NCBI RefSeq assembly: GCF_005869935.1
Contig: NZ_SZQF01000001.1
Coordinates: 558,001 to 622,000 of the forward strand
Length of the DNA stretch: 64,000 bases
From: Winogradskyella algicola
GTDB lineage: Bacteria > Bacteroidota > Bacteroidia > Flavobacteriales > Flavobacteriaceae
Reading direction: 5' to 3'
The notes under the pieces were generated by a model. It had not been told where the DNA came from. It did not search any database and saw nothing but the letters and a program-made list of their open reading frames with translations. The translations under genes and the position numbers were made by a program. Positions 6,096-17,007 of the stretch are shown piece after piece (position 1 is the first letter of the stretch; each line of letters begins with the position of its first letter).

Positions 6096-8939
6096 ATGTT
6101 TAAAACCAAATTTCTGTCATTTGCATTTACCGTGAGTGCTTTAGTAGCCTTTGCACAACAACCAGCAACCTCTGCTGAAACCGTAAAAAATGCTTTAGCG
6201 CAAAAGCGTGAAATGGCAAAAACATCACTGGTAAAGCAAGTGCCTTTTGAAAACATTGGGCCAACTATAATGAGTGGTCGTGTGGTAGATGTGGATGTTA
6301 ATCCAGAAATGCCATCGGAATTTTATGTGGGTTATGCGTCTGGTGGTGTTTGGCATACCACCAATAACGGAACTACATTTAATCCAATTTTAGACAGTTC
6401 AGACACGCAGAATGTTGGTGATATTGCTGTGCATTGGCCAACGAGAACTATATATGTTGGTACAGGCGAAAATAATGCGTCGCGTTCCTCGTATGCTGGT
6501 ATTGGTTTGTTAAAATCTACAGACAATGGCAAGACCTGGGAAAATTTAGGTTTGATGGATGCCCATCATTTTGCGCCAATTTTAATTCATCCAGATAATC
6601 CAGATGTGGTTACCGTTGGTGCTACAGGACATTTGTATTCACCAAACAAAGAGCGCGGAATTTATAAAACTTTTGATGGTGGTAAAACTTGGAAACAAAC
6701 CCTTTTTGTAGATGAGGAAAGTGGTATTATCGATTTGCAACACAGTCCAAAAAACTATAATGTGATGTTTGCAACATCATGGACTAAAGATCGTAAAGCG
6801 TGGAATTTTACAGGAAATGGAAACAATTCAGCTATCTATAAAAGTACAGACGCAGGTGAAACCTGGACCAAAGTGTCTAATGAAAAAAGCGGTTTTCCAA
6901 CAGGTGAAGGTGTTGGTCGTATAGGTATTGCGGTTTTTAATGATGATGTGGTATATGCGGTTCATGATAGTCAGTTTAGACGACCAGACGATAAAAAGAA
7001 GGATGATAAAGAAGACTTAACTAAAGACGATTTTAAAACCATGTCTAATGCTGATTTCTTGGCTTTAGACAATAAAAAATTGAATGCGTTTTTAAGAACA
7101 AATGGTTTTCAGGAAAAATACAGAGCAGAAAATGTGAAGCAAATGGTGCGCTCTGGTAATGTGAAGCCTATTGATTTAGCAAAGTATTTAGAAGATGCCA
7201 ATTCTATGTTATTCGATACTCCTGTGGTTGGTGCTGAGGTATATAAAAGTACTGATGGTGGAAAAACCTGGAAGAAAACACACGAGGACTATCTAGATGG
7301 TATCTATTATAGTTATGGCTATTATTTTGGTCATATCCACGTGTCACCAGTCAATGAAAATGACATTTACATTTATGGTGTGCCAATTGTAAAATCTAAA
7401 GACGGCGGAAAAACATTTACCAGCATAAGTGCAGAAAATGTACATGCCGATCATCATGCACTTTGGATTAATCCAAAAAATCCTAACCATTTAATTGATG
7501 GTAATGATGGAGGTATTAATATTTCTTACGATGATGGCGAAAACTGGATAAAGAACAATTCGCCTTCAGTAGGACAATTCTATGCTATTAATGTGGACAA
7601 CGAAAAACCATACAATGTGTATGGAGGTTTACAAGATAATGGTGTTTGGGTTGGCGCACACAATGCGCGCGAAGATAAAGCCTGGCATCAAGAAGGTCAA
7701 TATCCATGGAAATCTATAATGGGTGGTGATGGTATGCAAATTCAAATCGATAGCAGAAATTCTAATATAGTATATACAGGATATCAATTCGGTAATTATT
7801 ACAGATTAAATCTTGAAACTGAGGATGCAGCTTACATTCAGCCTAAGCATACTTTAGGTGAAAATCCGTACCGTTTCAATTGGCAAACTCCAATTTTATT
7901 GTCACCTCATAATCAAGATATTTTGTATTTGGGAGGTAATAAATTAATGCGTTCCATGAATCAAGGTAATGATTGGGAAGCCATTAGTGACGATTTAACC
8001 AATGGAGGCAAAAAAGGAAATGTGGCTTACGGTACATTAACGTCTATTTCAGAAAGTCCGTTTCAATTTGGGTTAATTTACACAGGAAGCGATGATGGTT
8101 TAGTGCACATCACCAAAAATGCAGGTGGCAGCTGGACAAACATTTCAAATTCATTTCCAAAGGATTTATGGGTAAGTCGTGTGATTGCGTCTCAACATAA
8201 AAAAGAGCGAGTTTATGTGACTTTAAATGGTTACCGTTGGGACGATTTTAAAGTTTATGCCTTCATGAGTGATGATTATGGGCAAACTTGGAAAGATATC
8301 AGCGGAAACATACCAGCATCTCCAGTAAACGTGATAAAAGAAGATCCTAAAAACGAAAATATCCTCTACTTAGGAACCGATAACGGAGCCTATGTGTCTT
8401 TTGATAAAGGTACATCTTGGGAAGTATTTTCAAAAGGATTACCGAACGTGGCTATTCATGATATTGTAGTGCAACCAGAAGCTAACGATTTGTTGTTAGG
8501 TACACACGGACGAAGCATCTATAAAGCCAATATTGACGCCTTACAACAAATGAATCCCGATTTAAAAGCAAAACCAATTACCATTTTTGAGGTTGGTTCT
8601 GTAAGACACTCTGGTCGTTGGGGAAGTGCTTGGAGTCAATGGTCGGATGCTTATGAACCTAGTAAAACGATTCAGTTTTACAGCAACACATCTGGTGAAA
8701 AAACGATGAAAATACTATCAGAAAATGGAGCTGAATTAAATAGCTTTAAACTAAACGTTGATAAAGGATTCAATTATACAGATTACGATTTAACCCTTTC
8801 TGAAAAAGGAAAGAAAGCTTTGGAAAAAGCGAATAAAGAATTAAAGATTGGTAAATCTGGTAACGGAAAATATTATTTGCCAAAAGGCGTTTATACTATA
8901 GAAATCGGCGATGCAAAATCGACTTTAGAAATAAAATAA
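6096..8939 (+). CDS. Secreted Asp-box (BNR/VPS10-like) beta-propeller protein
   Basis: A 947-residue protein with an N-terminal signal peptide (MFKTKFLSFAFTVSALVAFA, cleavage near AFA-QQ). About ten Asp-box motifs of the form S-x-D-x-G-x-T-W are spread along it, for example KSTDNGKTW, KTFDGGKTW, KSTDAGETW, KSTDGGKTW, MSDDYGQTW and VSFDKGTSW. This is typical of the sortilin/VPS10-like and sialidase-like propellers, probably two propellers. A charged helical insert (about residues 300-370, KKKDDKEDL onward) interrupts the repeats. The last 90 residues form a separate beta domain. Members are annotated as glycosyl hydrolases by fold only; no catalytic residues of a known hydrolase are evident. 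No T9SS tail is seen. A lipoprotein gene follows 23 bases downstream. Confidence 0.85.
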   Translation: MFKTKFLSFAFTVSALVAFAQQPATSAETVKNALAQKREMAKTSLVKQVPFENIGPTIMSGRVVDVDVNPEMPSEFYVGYASGGVWHTTNNGTTFNPILDSSDTQNVGDIAVHWPTRTIYVGTGENNASRSSYAGIGLLKSTDNGKTWENLGLMDAHHFAPILIHPDNPDVVTVGATGHLYSPNKERGIYKTFDGGKTWKQTLFVDEESGIIDLQHSPKNYNVMFATSWTKDRKAWNFTGNGNNSAIYKSTDAGETWTKVSNEKSGFPTGEGVGRIGIAVFNDDVVYAVHDSQFRRPDDKKKDDKEDLTKDDFKTMSNADFLALDNKKLNAFLRTNGFQEKYRAENVKQMVRSGNVKPIDLAKYLEDANSMLFDTPVVGAEVYKSTDGGKTWKKTHEDYLDGIYYSYGYYFGHIHVSPVNENDIYIYGVPIVKSKDGGKTFTSISAENVHADHHALWINPKNPNHLIDGNDGGINISYDDGENWIKNNSPSVGQFYAINVDNEKPYNVYGGLQDNGVWVGAHNAREDKAWHQEGQYPWKSIMGGDGMQIQIDSRNSNIVYTGYQFGNYYRLNLETEDAAYIQPKHTLGENPYRFNWQTPILLSPHNQDILYLGGNKLMRSMNQGNDWEAISDDLTNGGKKGNVAYGTLTSISESPFQFGLIYTGSDDGLVHITKNAGGSWTNISNSFPKDLWVSRVIASQHKKERVYVTLNGYRWDDFKVYAFMSDDYGQTWKDISGNIPASPVNVIKEDPKNENILYLGTDNGAYVSFDKGTSWEVFSKGLPNVAIHDIVVQPEANDLLLGTHGRSIYKANIDALQQMNPDLKAKPITIFEVGSVRHSGRWGSAWSQWSDAYEPSKTIQFYSNTSGEKTMKILSENGAELNSFKLNVDKGFNYTDYDLTLSEKGKKALEKANKELKIGKSGNGKYYLPKGVYTIEIGDAKSTLEIK

Positions 8940-8962
8940 GACAACCCTAAATCTAAATAATC

Positions 8963-9829
8963 ATGAAAAAAATCATCTTACTTTTTGTAGTTTTTAGCTT
9001 ATTCATGGCTTGTGGAGAAGATCAGGATGATAATCTTAGCACTTCACCACAATTAATCATAAAACTCAAATTTGATCCTAATCAGGAGCGCTTGGGTAAT
9101 TTGGGTGAACCAGTTACTGTTCCAGATGGTAATGCAGCACAATCACCAACTATTGAGCGTATGAGTGCCAATTACATTGAATTTGCACCAACAGCAACAA
9201 CGCTTTTAGGAGAAGGAGAAGTCGTTTATGTAGGTGCAGAAACTGATGCTGGAGGTGCTATTGCAATTGATTTTCAGCAAGCTATATTTGCAGGAGATGG
9301 TGAGGTGTTTTTAAGTGTTCCGCTGAGTGAAGTACAAGCAGGTTCTTATGAATGGGTAAGAGTATCATTATCCTATCAAGAAGGTAATATACAAGTTTTA
9401 ACCGAAAATGCCGGAGAAATCACAGGACGCTTGGCAAGTTTTGTTGGATACAACAATTACATCACAGATTTTGATTTAAACGGAAGTACCATTACTGTAA
9501 ACGATGATGTCTTACAGGGTTTTTGGGCCTTTGAAGCATTAGGATTTACAACGCAAGGGCAAGCACCAGAAGGAGCAACCACAGTACCTAATCCACTATT
9601 TGATTCATCTCCAGTGCCACAAGGCTCTTGTGTGGTTACAGGTGAATTTGTAACACCGTTTACCTTAACAGGAAATGAAACACAAGATGTTGAGGTAACA
9701 TTGTCCTTTTCAATTAATAATTCGTTTGAATGGACAGAAGTGAACGAAGACGGCAAATATGAGCCATCAGCAGGCGAGCAAGTTGTAGATATGGGCTTAA
9801 GAGGTTTAATGCCAAGTGTCTCTAATTAA
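8963..9829 (+). CDS. Hypothetical lipoprotein
   Basis: A 288-residue predicted lipoprotein: MKKIILLFVVFSLFMAC places the lipidated Cys at residue 17, followed by an acidic stretch (GEDQDDN) expected for export to the cell surface in Bacteroidota. The mature part is beta-rich with a repeated acidic/glycine character and no named domain that I recognise. It begins with a metal- or ligand-binding-style strand (IIKLKFDPNQ), and Cys appears once more near residue 223. It lies 23 bases after the Asp-box propeller gene, so the two are likely co-transcribed and may act together at the surface. Confidence 0.75.
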   Translation: MKKIILLFVVFSLFMACGEDQDDNLSTSPQLIIKLKFDPNQERLGNLGEPVTVPDGNAAQSPTIERMSANYIEFAPTATTLLGEGEVVYVGAETDAGGAIAIDFQQAIFAGDGEVFLSVPLSEVQAGSYEWVRVSLSYQEGNIQVLTENAGEITGRLASFVGYNNYITDFDLNGSTITVNDDVLQGFWAFEALGFTTQGQAPEGATTVPNPLFDSSPVPQGSCVVTGEFVTPFTLTGNETQDVEVTLSFSINNSFEWTEVNEDGKYEPSAGEQVVDMGLRGLMPSVSN

Positions 9830-9865
9830 AAACCATTCTAAATAAATAATTATAGTTTGCACATG

Positions 9866-9896
9866 TTGCCAAAACGCGATTTGTGCAGTATTTTTG
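9866..9896 (+). promoter_or_regulatory. Promoter of the sdh operon
   Basis: TTG (about 9866-9868), a 20-base spacer and TATTTTTG (9889-9896) match the Bacteroidota -33/-7 consensus. The box ends 28 bases before the sdhC ATG at 9925, giving a short leader. Confidence 0.7.
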
Positions 9897-9924
9897 TGAG
9901 ACTAACAAAAAGATTAGATCTACA

Positions 9925-10611
9925 ATGAGCGGAATTTTAAATTCTTCGATTGGAAGAAAGTTTGCCATGGCACTTTCGGCACTCTTCCTAATGGTTTTTT
10001 TACTTCAACATTTTGCTATAAACAGTCTTTCGGTATTTAGTCCAGATGCTTTTAATGAAGTCTCACACTTCATGGGCACATTTTGGGCCATACAATATGT
10101 ACTGCAGCCAGTATTAATATTTGGGGTAATCTTCCATTTTGTAATGGGCTTTGTACTAGAGTACCAAAATAATAAAGCAAGACAAGTTGGTTATGCAAAA
10201 TCAAGTAGAGCTGCTAATTCATCTTGGATGAGTAGAAATATGCTGTTGACAGGAGCTGTGATTTTAGCTTTTATGGGATTGCATTTTTATGATTTCTGGT
10301 TTCCAGAAATCAATATTAAATTCATTGAAGGAGATATGTCTGGCCTCATAGACCCTAACGATGCAGATAGTGGTTACAGATACTACGAGCATTTGCAACA
10401 CAAGTTTGTTGACGGTTGGCGTGTTGCTATTTATGCAGTCTCTTTCGTTTTGTTAAGCTTACACTTATTACATGGTTTTAATTCTGCCTTCCAGTCTGTG
10501 GGAGCAAATAATAAATATACCAAAGGGTTAAAAGGATTTGGTAAAGTTTATGCAATTGGTGTGCCATTAGGATTTATTCTTATCGCACTTTTTCACTTTT
10601 TTAACCACTAA
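9925..10611 (+). CDS. sdhC: Succinate dehydrogenase cytochrome b subunit
   Basis: A 228-residue, five-helix membrane anchor of the b-type succinate:menaquinone oxidoreductase, in which one polypeptide carries two haem b groups and replaces SdhC plus SdhD. Hydrophobic helices lie near residues 12-33, 60-83, 105-125, 160-185 and 200-226, with His residues at the helix ends (LQHFAIN, VIFHFVMGF, MGLHFYDFW, LHLLHGF) suited to haem ligation. A longer frame opens with GTG at 9883, but that start would lie inside the promoter, and MSGILNSSIGRK is the usual family start, so 9925 is chosen. It is 11 bases upstream of sdhA. Confidence 0.93.
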   Translation: MSGILNSSIGRKFAMALSALFLMVFLLQHFAINSLSVFSPDAFNEVSHFMGTFWAIQYVLQPVLIFGVIFHFVMGFVLEYQNNKARQVGYAKSSRAANSSWMSRNMLLTGAVILAFMGLHFYDFWFPEINIKFIEGDMSGLIDPNDADSGYRYYEHLQHKFVDGWRVAIYAVSFVLLSLHLLHGFNSAFQSVGANNKYTKGLKGFGKVYAIGVPLGFILIALFHFFNH

Positions 10612-10622
10612 AACTATAGACG

Positions 10623-12623
<2,001 letters not shown>

Positions 12624-12660
12624 AAGATTGCCATACTAACTACAAAATCAATCAAAAGAT

Positions 12661-13017
12661 ATGAACTCGGATATTTTAAAGTTAAAATTAAAACGGATAG
12701 ATCCAGTAAAGTATGCAATAGTGGCAACATTGGTGTATCTCTTTATATTGCTAATTGTCTACGTACCTATGATTTTATTCGTGTCCCTTATAGGCAGTGC
12801 ATCTGACATTGGCGCTGGTGCAGCTATGCTTGGTGGCGGTATCTTAGGTATTATATTAATGGTTGTAATTCTGGGAGTATTCGTTTTTGTGCTTACTTTA
12901 ATAGCGTGTTCAATACTAAACTTTGTTTTAAAGAAAACTGGCGGTATCGATATCGATTTTGAGAAGGCTGGTTTAGATATTTCTCAGATTGGTGAAGACC
13001 GTAGAATAGAAAAATAA
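12661..13017 (+). CDS. Small membrane protein (DUF3566-like) inside the sdh operon
   Basis: A 118-residue protein with two long hydrophobic stretches (about 18-45 and 55-92). It begins with a short polar segment, [13 protein letters not shown], and ends with [15 protein letters not shown]. The pattern of RIDP near the start and an N-x-x-x-x-x-GG-I segment after the last helix resembles the DUF3566 transmembrane family, though I cannot confirm that. It sits 37 bases after sdhA and 8 bases before sdhB on the same strand, so it is part of the operon. No known succinate dehydrogenase has a subunit of this kind. An assembly or anchoring role would be speculation. Confidence 0.75.
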   Translation: MNSDILKLKLKRIDPVKYAIVATLVYLFILLIVYVPMILFVSLIGSASDIGAGAAMLGGGILGIILMVVILGVFVFVLTLIACSILNFVLKKTGGIDIDFEKAGLDISQIGEDRRIEK

Positions 13018-13025
13018 AAAAAGCT

Positions 13026-13775
13026 ATGATGAATTTAACATTAAAAATATGGCGTCAAAAAAACGCCAATGATAAAGGAAAAATTGTTGATTATCCTGTT
13101 TCAGGAATCTCTCCAGACATGTCCTTTTTGGAGATGTTGGATGTATTAAATCAAGAATTGATTGACAAAGGTGAAGAACCGGTAGCATTCGATCACGATT
13201 GTAGAGAGGGTATTTGTGGTACATGCTCATTATATATAAATGGTCGTGCTCATGGTCCTCAAACAAAAATCACTGCATGTCAATTGCACATGCGCAGTTT
13301 TAATGATGGTGATACTATCTACATTGAGCCTTGGAGAGCAAAAGCGTTTCCAGTAGTTAAAGATTTGATTGTAGATCGCTCATCGTTTGATCGTATTCAA
13401 CAGGCTGGTGGTTTTATATCTGTTAACACTTCAGGGAATACACAAGATGCAAACGCCATTCCTATTGAAAAAGAAAATGCAGACAAGGCCTTTGATGCAG
13501 CTACTTGTATAGGTTGTGGAGCTTGTGTGGCAAGTTGTAAAAACTCTTCAGCCATGTTATTTGTGTCTGCTAAAGTATCTCAATTTGCATTATTACCACA
13601 AGGACAAGTTGAAGCTACGGATCGTGTACTAAATATGGTGAAGCAAATGGATGAAGAAGGCTTTGGTAACTGTACCAACACAGGTGCTTGTGAGGTAGAG
13701 TGTCCTAAAGGTATTTCTTTAGAAAATATAGCACGTATGAATCGCGAGTATCTTGCAGCTAGTTTCAAGGGCTAA
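13026..13775 (+). CDS. sdhB: Succinate dehydrogenase iron-sulfur subunit
   Basis: A 249-residue electron-transfer subunit. The N-terminal ferredoxin domain carries the [2Fe-2S] ligands C59, C64, C67 and C85 (CREGICGTC ... TAC). The C-terminal domain has [11 protein letters not shown] (161-171) and [14 protein letters not shown] (216-228), which supply the [4Fe-4S] and [3Fe-4S] clusters. The gene starts ATGATG at 13026; the second ATG (13029) is equally possible. It closes the operon and is followed by a strong terminator. Confidence 0.96.
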   Translation: MMNLTLKIWRQKNANDKGKIVDYPVSGISPDMSFLEMLDVLNQELIDKGEEPVAFDHDCREGICGTCSLYINGRAHGPQTKITACQLHMRSFNDGDTIYIEPWRAKAFPVVKDLIVDRSSFDRIQQAGGFISVNTSGNTQDANAIPIEKENADKAFDAATCIGCGACVASCKNSSAMLFVSAKVSQFALLPQGQVEATDRVLNMVKQMDEEGFGNCTNTGACEVECPKGISLENIARMNREYLAASFKG

Positions 13776-13813
13776 TTAGATCCGACAATACAGAGATTTA
13801 TAAATACCATAAT

Positions 13814-13852
13814 AATCCCAAGGTAAACCATTATCTTGGGATTTTATTTTTT
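13814..13852 (+). terminator. Rho-independent terminator of the sdh operon
   Basis: The arms AATCCCAAG (13814-13822) and CTTGGGATT (13835-13843) are perfect complements with a 12-base loop, followed by a T-rich run to 13852. It lies 38 bases after the sdhB stop. Confidence 0.88.
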
Positions 13853-13861
13853 AATTAGATA

Positions 13862-15634
13862 ATGAAGACTACAATTTCATTTTATAAATCCCAGTTATCA
13901 AAGCATAATTCTGAAGCCAAACGCATTTATAAAACAATGAGTTTGTATAGTTTACTAAGATTAGCCGTATTTGGTTTTACAGGTTTTGGTGTCTATCTAA
14001 CGTATCAAAACTGGCAAATTGCTACAATTATAGCAGTTGTTGGTATTGCAATGTTTTTGTTTTTGTTATCAAGATATACAGATTTTAAAATCAAACGCGA
14101 ACTTCACAAGCGTTTAGCTGTAATAAATAAGGATGAAATTAAAATCGCTTCAGGTGATTTTCATGATAGAGCTGATGGAAAAGTATTTCAAAATCCTGCT
14201 CATGCCTATAGTTTAGATATCGATTTGTTCGGTAGAGGCTCTTTCTTTCAATATATCAACAGAACAACTATAAATGAAGGCGCACAATCGCTTGTTAATT
14301 GTTTACTGGCCAATGATATTACTAATATTGAAGCACGACAAAATGCGATTAGAGAATTAGCTGATGAGCCTGAATGGAGGCAATACTATTCTGGTGTAGC
14401 ACAAGGTGTAAAAGTGGAACATTCTGCAAAATCTATTATTGAATGGCTAAAGGATTATAAGCCATTTTTAAACGCAACATTATATTGGTTAACAATAGGT
14501 TTTAGTGTAGCTTCAGTGGCGCTTTTGGTCTTAGGTTTTACTGAAATTATTCCAATAAAATATGCTGGATATTGGCTGCTTTTAGGCTTAGCAATTACTG
14601 GAAGGTTTTTAAAACCAATCAATAATATTGCCCAAAACACCGAAAAAGCCAAGGATACGTTTAGGCAATATGCTTTATTACTGAAAGAAATTGAACAGAA
14701 AGAATTTCAGTCTGAGTTATTGCGACAACAGCAACAAAAAATACAGTCTGAAGGTGAAAAAGCCTCACAGATATTCACTAAATTCTCAAAAACTTTAGAC
14801 GCTTTAGATAACCGAAATAACTTCATTTCAGCCATTTTTGGAAATGGATATTTACTTTGGGATATTAGGCAAACGTATCGTGTAGAGCAGTGGATTAGTA
14901 AATATGCGCATAAGGTTGAGGATTGGTTTGAAGTGGTGACCTTTTTTGATGCCTACAATACTTTGGGCAACTATGCATACAATCATCAAGACTTTACCTA
15001 TCCTAAAATTACCACAGAAAATATCACAATTAAAGCCGAGAGTTTAGGACATCCTTTATTAAATGCTGAAAAGCGAATTGATAGTGATTTAGAATTGTTG
15101 CAAGAGCAATTCTTTATTGTAACAGGAGCCAATATGGCTGGCAAGAGTACCTTTTTAAGAACGGTTGCGCTTCATATCGTCATGGCAAATGTTGGTTTAC
15201 CAGTTTGTGCTAAAACAAGCAAATACAAGCCGATTAAACTCATAACAAGTATGCGCACTACAGATTCGTTGACAGATGATAGTTCGTACTTTTTTAGCGA
15301 GCTCACACGATTAAAATTTATTGTAGACACTATTGCTGAGGACAAAAACTATTTTGTGATTTTAGACGAAATCCTAAAAGGTACCAACAGTACAGACAAA
15401 GCCATTGGCTCAAGGAAGTTTGTAGAAAAATTAGTTGGCCAAAAAGCAACAGGAATTATAGCCACGCACGATTTAAGTCTTACCGAAATAGAAAGCGAAT
15501 TAGAAGCGGTTAAGAACTATTTCTTTGATGCTGAAATTAAAAATGATGAACTCTTTTTTGACTACAAACTAAAGAAAGGTGTTTGCCAAAATATGAATGC
15601 GAGCTTCCTATTGAAGAAGATGGAAATAGTGTAG
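13862..15634 (+). CDS. Membrane-anchored MutS-like ATPase
   Basis: A 590-residue protein with the C-terminal ATPase domain of MutS but without the mismatch-recognition domains. Four hydrophobic segments lie at about 28-46, 50-67, 202-222 and 228-246. The middle is a helical lever/clamp-like region. The P-loop GANMAGKST is at 422-430 and the Walker B ILDEILKGTNSTD near 500, both very MutS-like. Proteins of this form are common in Bacteroidota and annotated as mismatch repair proteins, but lacking domain I and carrying membrane helices they are unlikely to do classical mismatch repair. The gene begins just after the sdh terminator and appears to be a single-gene unit. Confidence 0.85.
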   Translation: MKTTISFYKSQLSKHNSEAKRIYKTMSLYSLLRLAVFGFTGFGVYLTYQNWQIATIIAVVGIAMFLFLLSRYTDFKIKRELHKRLAVINKDEIKIASGDFHDRADGKVFQNPAHAYSLDIDLFGRGSFFQYINRTTINEGAQSLVNCLLANDITNIEARQNAIRELADEPEWRQYYSGVAQGVKVEHSAKSIIEWLKDYKPFLNATLYWLTIGFSVASVALLVLGFTEIIPIKYAGYWLLLGLAITGRFLKPINNIAQNTEKAKDTFRQYALLLKEIEQKEFQSELLRQQQQKIQSEGEKASQIFTKFSKTLDALDNRNNFISAIFGNGYLLWDIRQTYRVEQWISKYAHKVEDWFEVVTFFDAYNTLGNYAYNHQDFTYPKITTENITIKAESLGHPLLNAEKRIDSDLELLQEQFFIVTGANMAGKSTFLRTVALHIVMANVGLPVCAKTSKYKPIKLITSMRTTDSLTDDSSYFFSELTRLKFIVDTIAEDKNYFVILDEILKGTNSTDKAIGSRKFVEKLVGQKATGIIATHDLSLTEIESELEAVKNYFFDAEIKNDELFFDYKLKKGVCQNMNASFLLKKMEIV

Positions 15635-15652
15635 TTGTTAAAAGATGATGTT

Positions 15653-15673
15653 ATTCTGAACTTGTTTCAGAAT
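15653..15673. repeat. Short palindrome, R2-type fragment
   Basis: ATTCTGAA (15653-15660) and TTCAGAAT (15666-15673) flank a 5-base loop, and GAC follows. The same words border the longer R2 copies at 5456 and 34,889. It lies just 3' of the MutS-like gene and could also form a hairpin at the mRNA end. Confidence 0.55.
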
Positions 15674-15690
15674 GACAAAAACTTATCATA

Positions 15691-15725
15691 ATAAAAAAAC
15701 CCTTCCTGAAAAGCAGAAAGGGTTT
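15691..15725 (-). terminator. Terminator of rplU-rpmA
   Basis: On the minus strand AAACCCTT and AAGGGTTT arms (15697-15704 and about 15718-15725 on plus) form a stem ending in a run of T (complement of 15691-15699). It lies 25 bases downstream of the rpmA stop. Confidence 0.8.
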
Positions 15726-15749
15726 CTATATTTTTAAGAAATGAGTTTC

Positions 15750-16010
15750 TTAAGCCTCAAAAGGCTGTATAGAAACATAAGACTTGTTGTCTTTTTTCTT
15801 AGTAAATTGTACGATACCATCAACTTTAGCATGTAAAGTGTGGTCTTTTCCTTGGTATACGTTTTCACCTGGGTGGTGTGTATTACCTCTTTGTCTTACG
15901 ATAATGTTCCCAGCGATAGCAGCTTGACCACCAAAAATCTTAACACCTAATCGTTTCGATTCTGATTCTCTACCGTTTTTAGAACTACCAACTCCTTTTT
16001 TATGAGCCAT
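15750..16010 (-). CDS. rpmA: 50S ribosomal protein L27
   Basis: An 86-residue ribosomal protein with the family signature near the start ([20 protein letters not shown]) and the conserved core [10 protein letters not shown] followed by HPGENV. L27 reaches toward the peptidyl-transferase centre and helps tRNA placement. There is no cleaved N-terminal extension of the Firmicutes type: the protein starts directly with MAHKKG. It follows rplU by 43 bases in the usual rplU-rpmA order. Confidence 0.98.
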   Translation of the reverse strand: MAHKKGVGSSKNGRESESKRLGVKIFGGQAAIAGNIIVRQRGNTHHPGENVYQGKDHTLHAKVDGIVQFTKKKDNKSYVSIQPFEA

Positions 16011-16053
16011 TGTCTTAAGGTTTTATTTTGTTAATATTAATGGAATAGAAAAA

Positions 16054-16719
16054 TTACTTTTCAATACCACCTTCTAATCTTTCTTGTAATTCTTTTAATT
16101 CATCCCACTTACCTTCGGCAGCTAACTGAGCTTGCTTTGGCCAAGTGTCTGTAACAAGATGTGCTAATCTAGAGCTAGCTTCAGATAGAATATTACTTAA
16201 TTCTTCTGGGGTTGCTTTAGCTACTTTAGCAAAAGTTTCATATCCAGCGTTCACTAAAGCTTCAGCAGCTTTAGGTCCAGCGCCTTCAATTTTCTTTAAA
16301 TCGTCAGCTTTACCTGTAGCTTTTTTAGCTGCTGCTTTCGGAGCGGCTTTCTCAGATTTTGGTTCAGCTTTTTTAGTTTCCTTCTTAGGAGCAGCTTTCT
16401 TAGCTCCAGAAGTAGTAATACCTTCAATTACGATTTCAGTTAAGGCCTGTCTGTGTCCATTCTTAACACGGTAACCTTTACGTCTTTTCTTTTTGAAAAC
16501 TATTACCTTGTCACCTTTAAGGTGCTTTAAGACTTTTGCACTTACTTGTGCACCGTCTATAGCTGGGGCGCCTAAAGTAATATTGTTGCCATCACCTATT
16601 AGAAGAACGTTATCAAAATCAACTTTCTTACCTTCTTCAGTAGATAAACGGTTAACAAAAACTTTTTGGTCTTTTTCAACTTTAAATTGATGCCCTGCTA
16701 TCTCTACAATTGCGTACAT
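16054..16719 (-). CDS. rplU: 50S ribosomal protein L21 with C-terminal helix-hairpin-helix extension
   Basis: Residues 1-103 are a complete L21 (MYAIVEIAGHQFKVEKDQ start and the KKKRRKGYRVKNGHRQ signature near 77-93). The protein then continues for over 110 residues, giving 221 in all against about 103 for typical L21. Residues about 105-138 are a Lys/Ala/Pro-rich linker, and residues about 139-185 contain an HhH-like unit (DDLKKIEGAGPKAAEALVNAG) like those in DUF4332-type domains, with a helical end to 221. Such extended L21 proteins occur in Bacteroidota. The tail is not known to be part of the ribosome core and might bind nucleic acid. The gene has a strong promoter. Confidence 0.95.
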   Translation of the reverse strand: MYAIVEIAGHQFKVEKDQKVFVNRLSTEEGKKVDFDNVLLIGDGNNITLGAPAIDGAQVSAKVLKHLKGDKVIVFKKKRRKGYRVKNGHRQALTEIVIEGITTSGAKKAAPKKETKKAEPKSEKAAPKAAAKKATGKADDLKKIEGAGPKAAEALVNAGYETFAKVAKATPEELSNILSEASSRLAHLVTDTWPKQAQLAAEGKWDELKELQERLEGGIEK

Positions 16720-16779
16720 AGCGTAACGTTTTTATTAATTTGTTTATTAATTAAATTTGCTTTTCTCAGAAAGCGGATG

Positions 16780-16809
16780 CAAATATACTCCTAAATTCCT
16801 AATCTACAA
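16780..16809 (-). promoter_or_regulatory. Promoter of rplU-rpmA
   Basis: On the minus strand TTG (16807-16809), a 19-base spacer and TATATTTG (16780-16787) match both Bacteroidota promoter boxes. The -7 box lies 60 bases upstream of the rplU ATG. Confidence 0.75.
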
Positions 16810-16902
16810 ACGTTTTAAGGGTTTTCACGAGCTTTTAGGTTCAAATCCCTTTTTTATTTAGAATCAGAAAGTTTAAGTATCTAGTTTTTGCAATTAATTA
16901 TG

Positions 16903-16932
16903 TTAAAAAAGCATAAGTATTCCTTATTTTTG
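16903..16932 (+). promoter_or_regulatory. Candidate promoter of the M16 peptidase pair
   Basis: TATTTTTG (16925-16932) fully matches the -7 consensus. At a 19-base spacing upstream is TTA (16903-16905), one base off TTG. It lies 75 bases before the ATG at 17008. Confidence 0.5.
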
Positions 16933-17007
16933 TGGGGCTTTGTGTAACAATACATCTTTTGTTAAGACAAACACTAAAACAATTTAAAATTTAAACACTT
17001 ATTGATA

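Noticed and set aside
9883..9924. GTG 9883 as the sdhC start
   Set aside because: It lies inside the -33/-7 promoter region, and the extra 14 residues do not resemble the family; ATG 9925 fits.
16145..16474. Plus-strand ORF of 109 codons opposite rplU
   Set aside because: Shadow of the Ala/Lys-rich linker of L21; no promoter and no protein-like composition.
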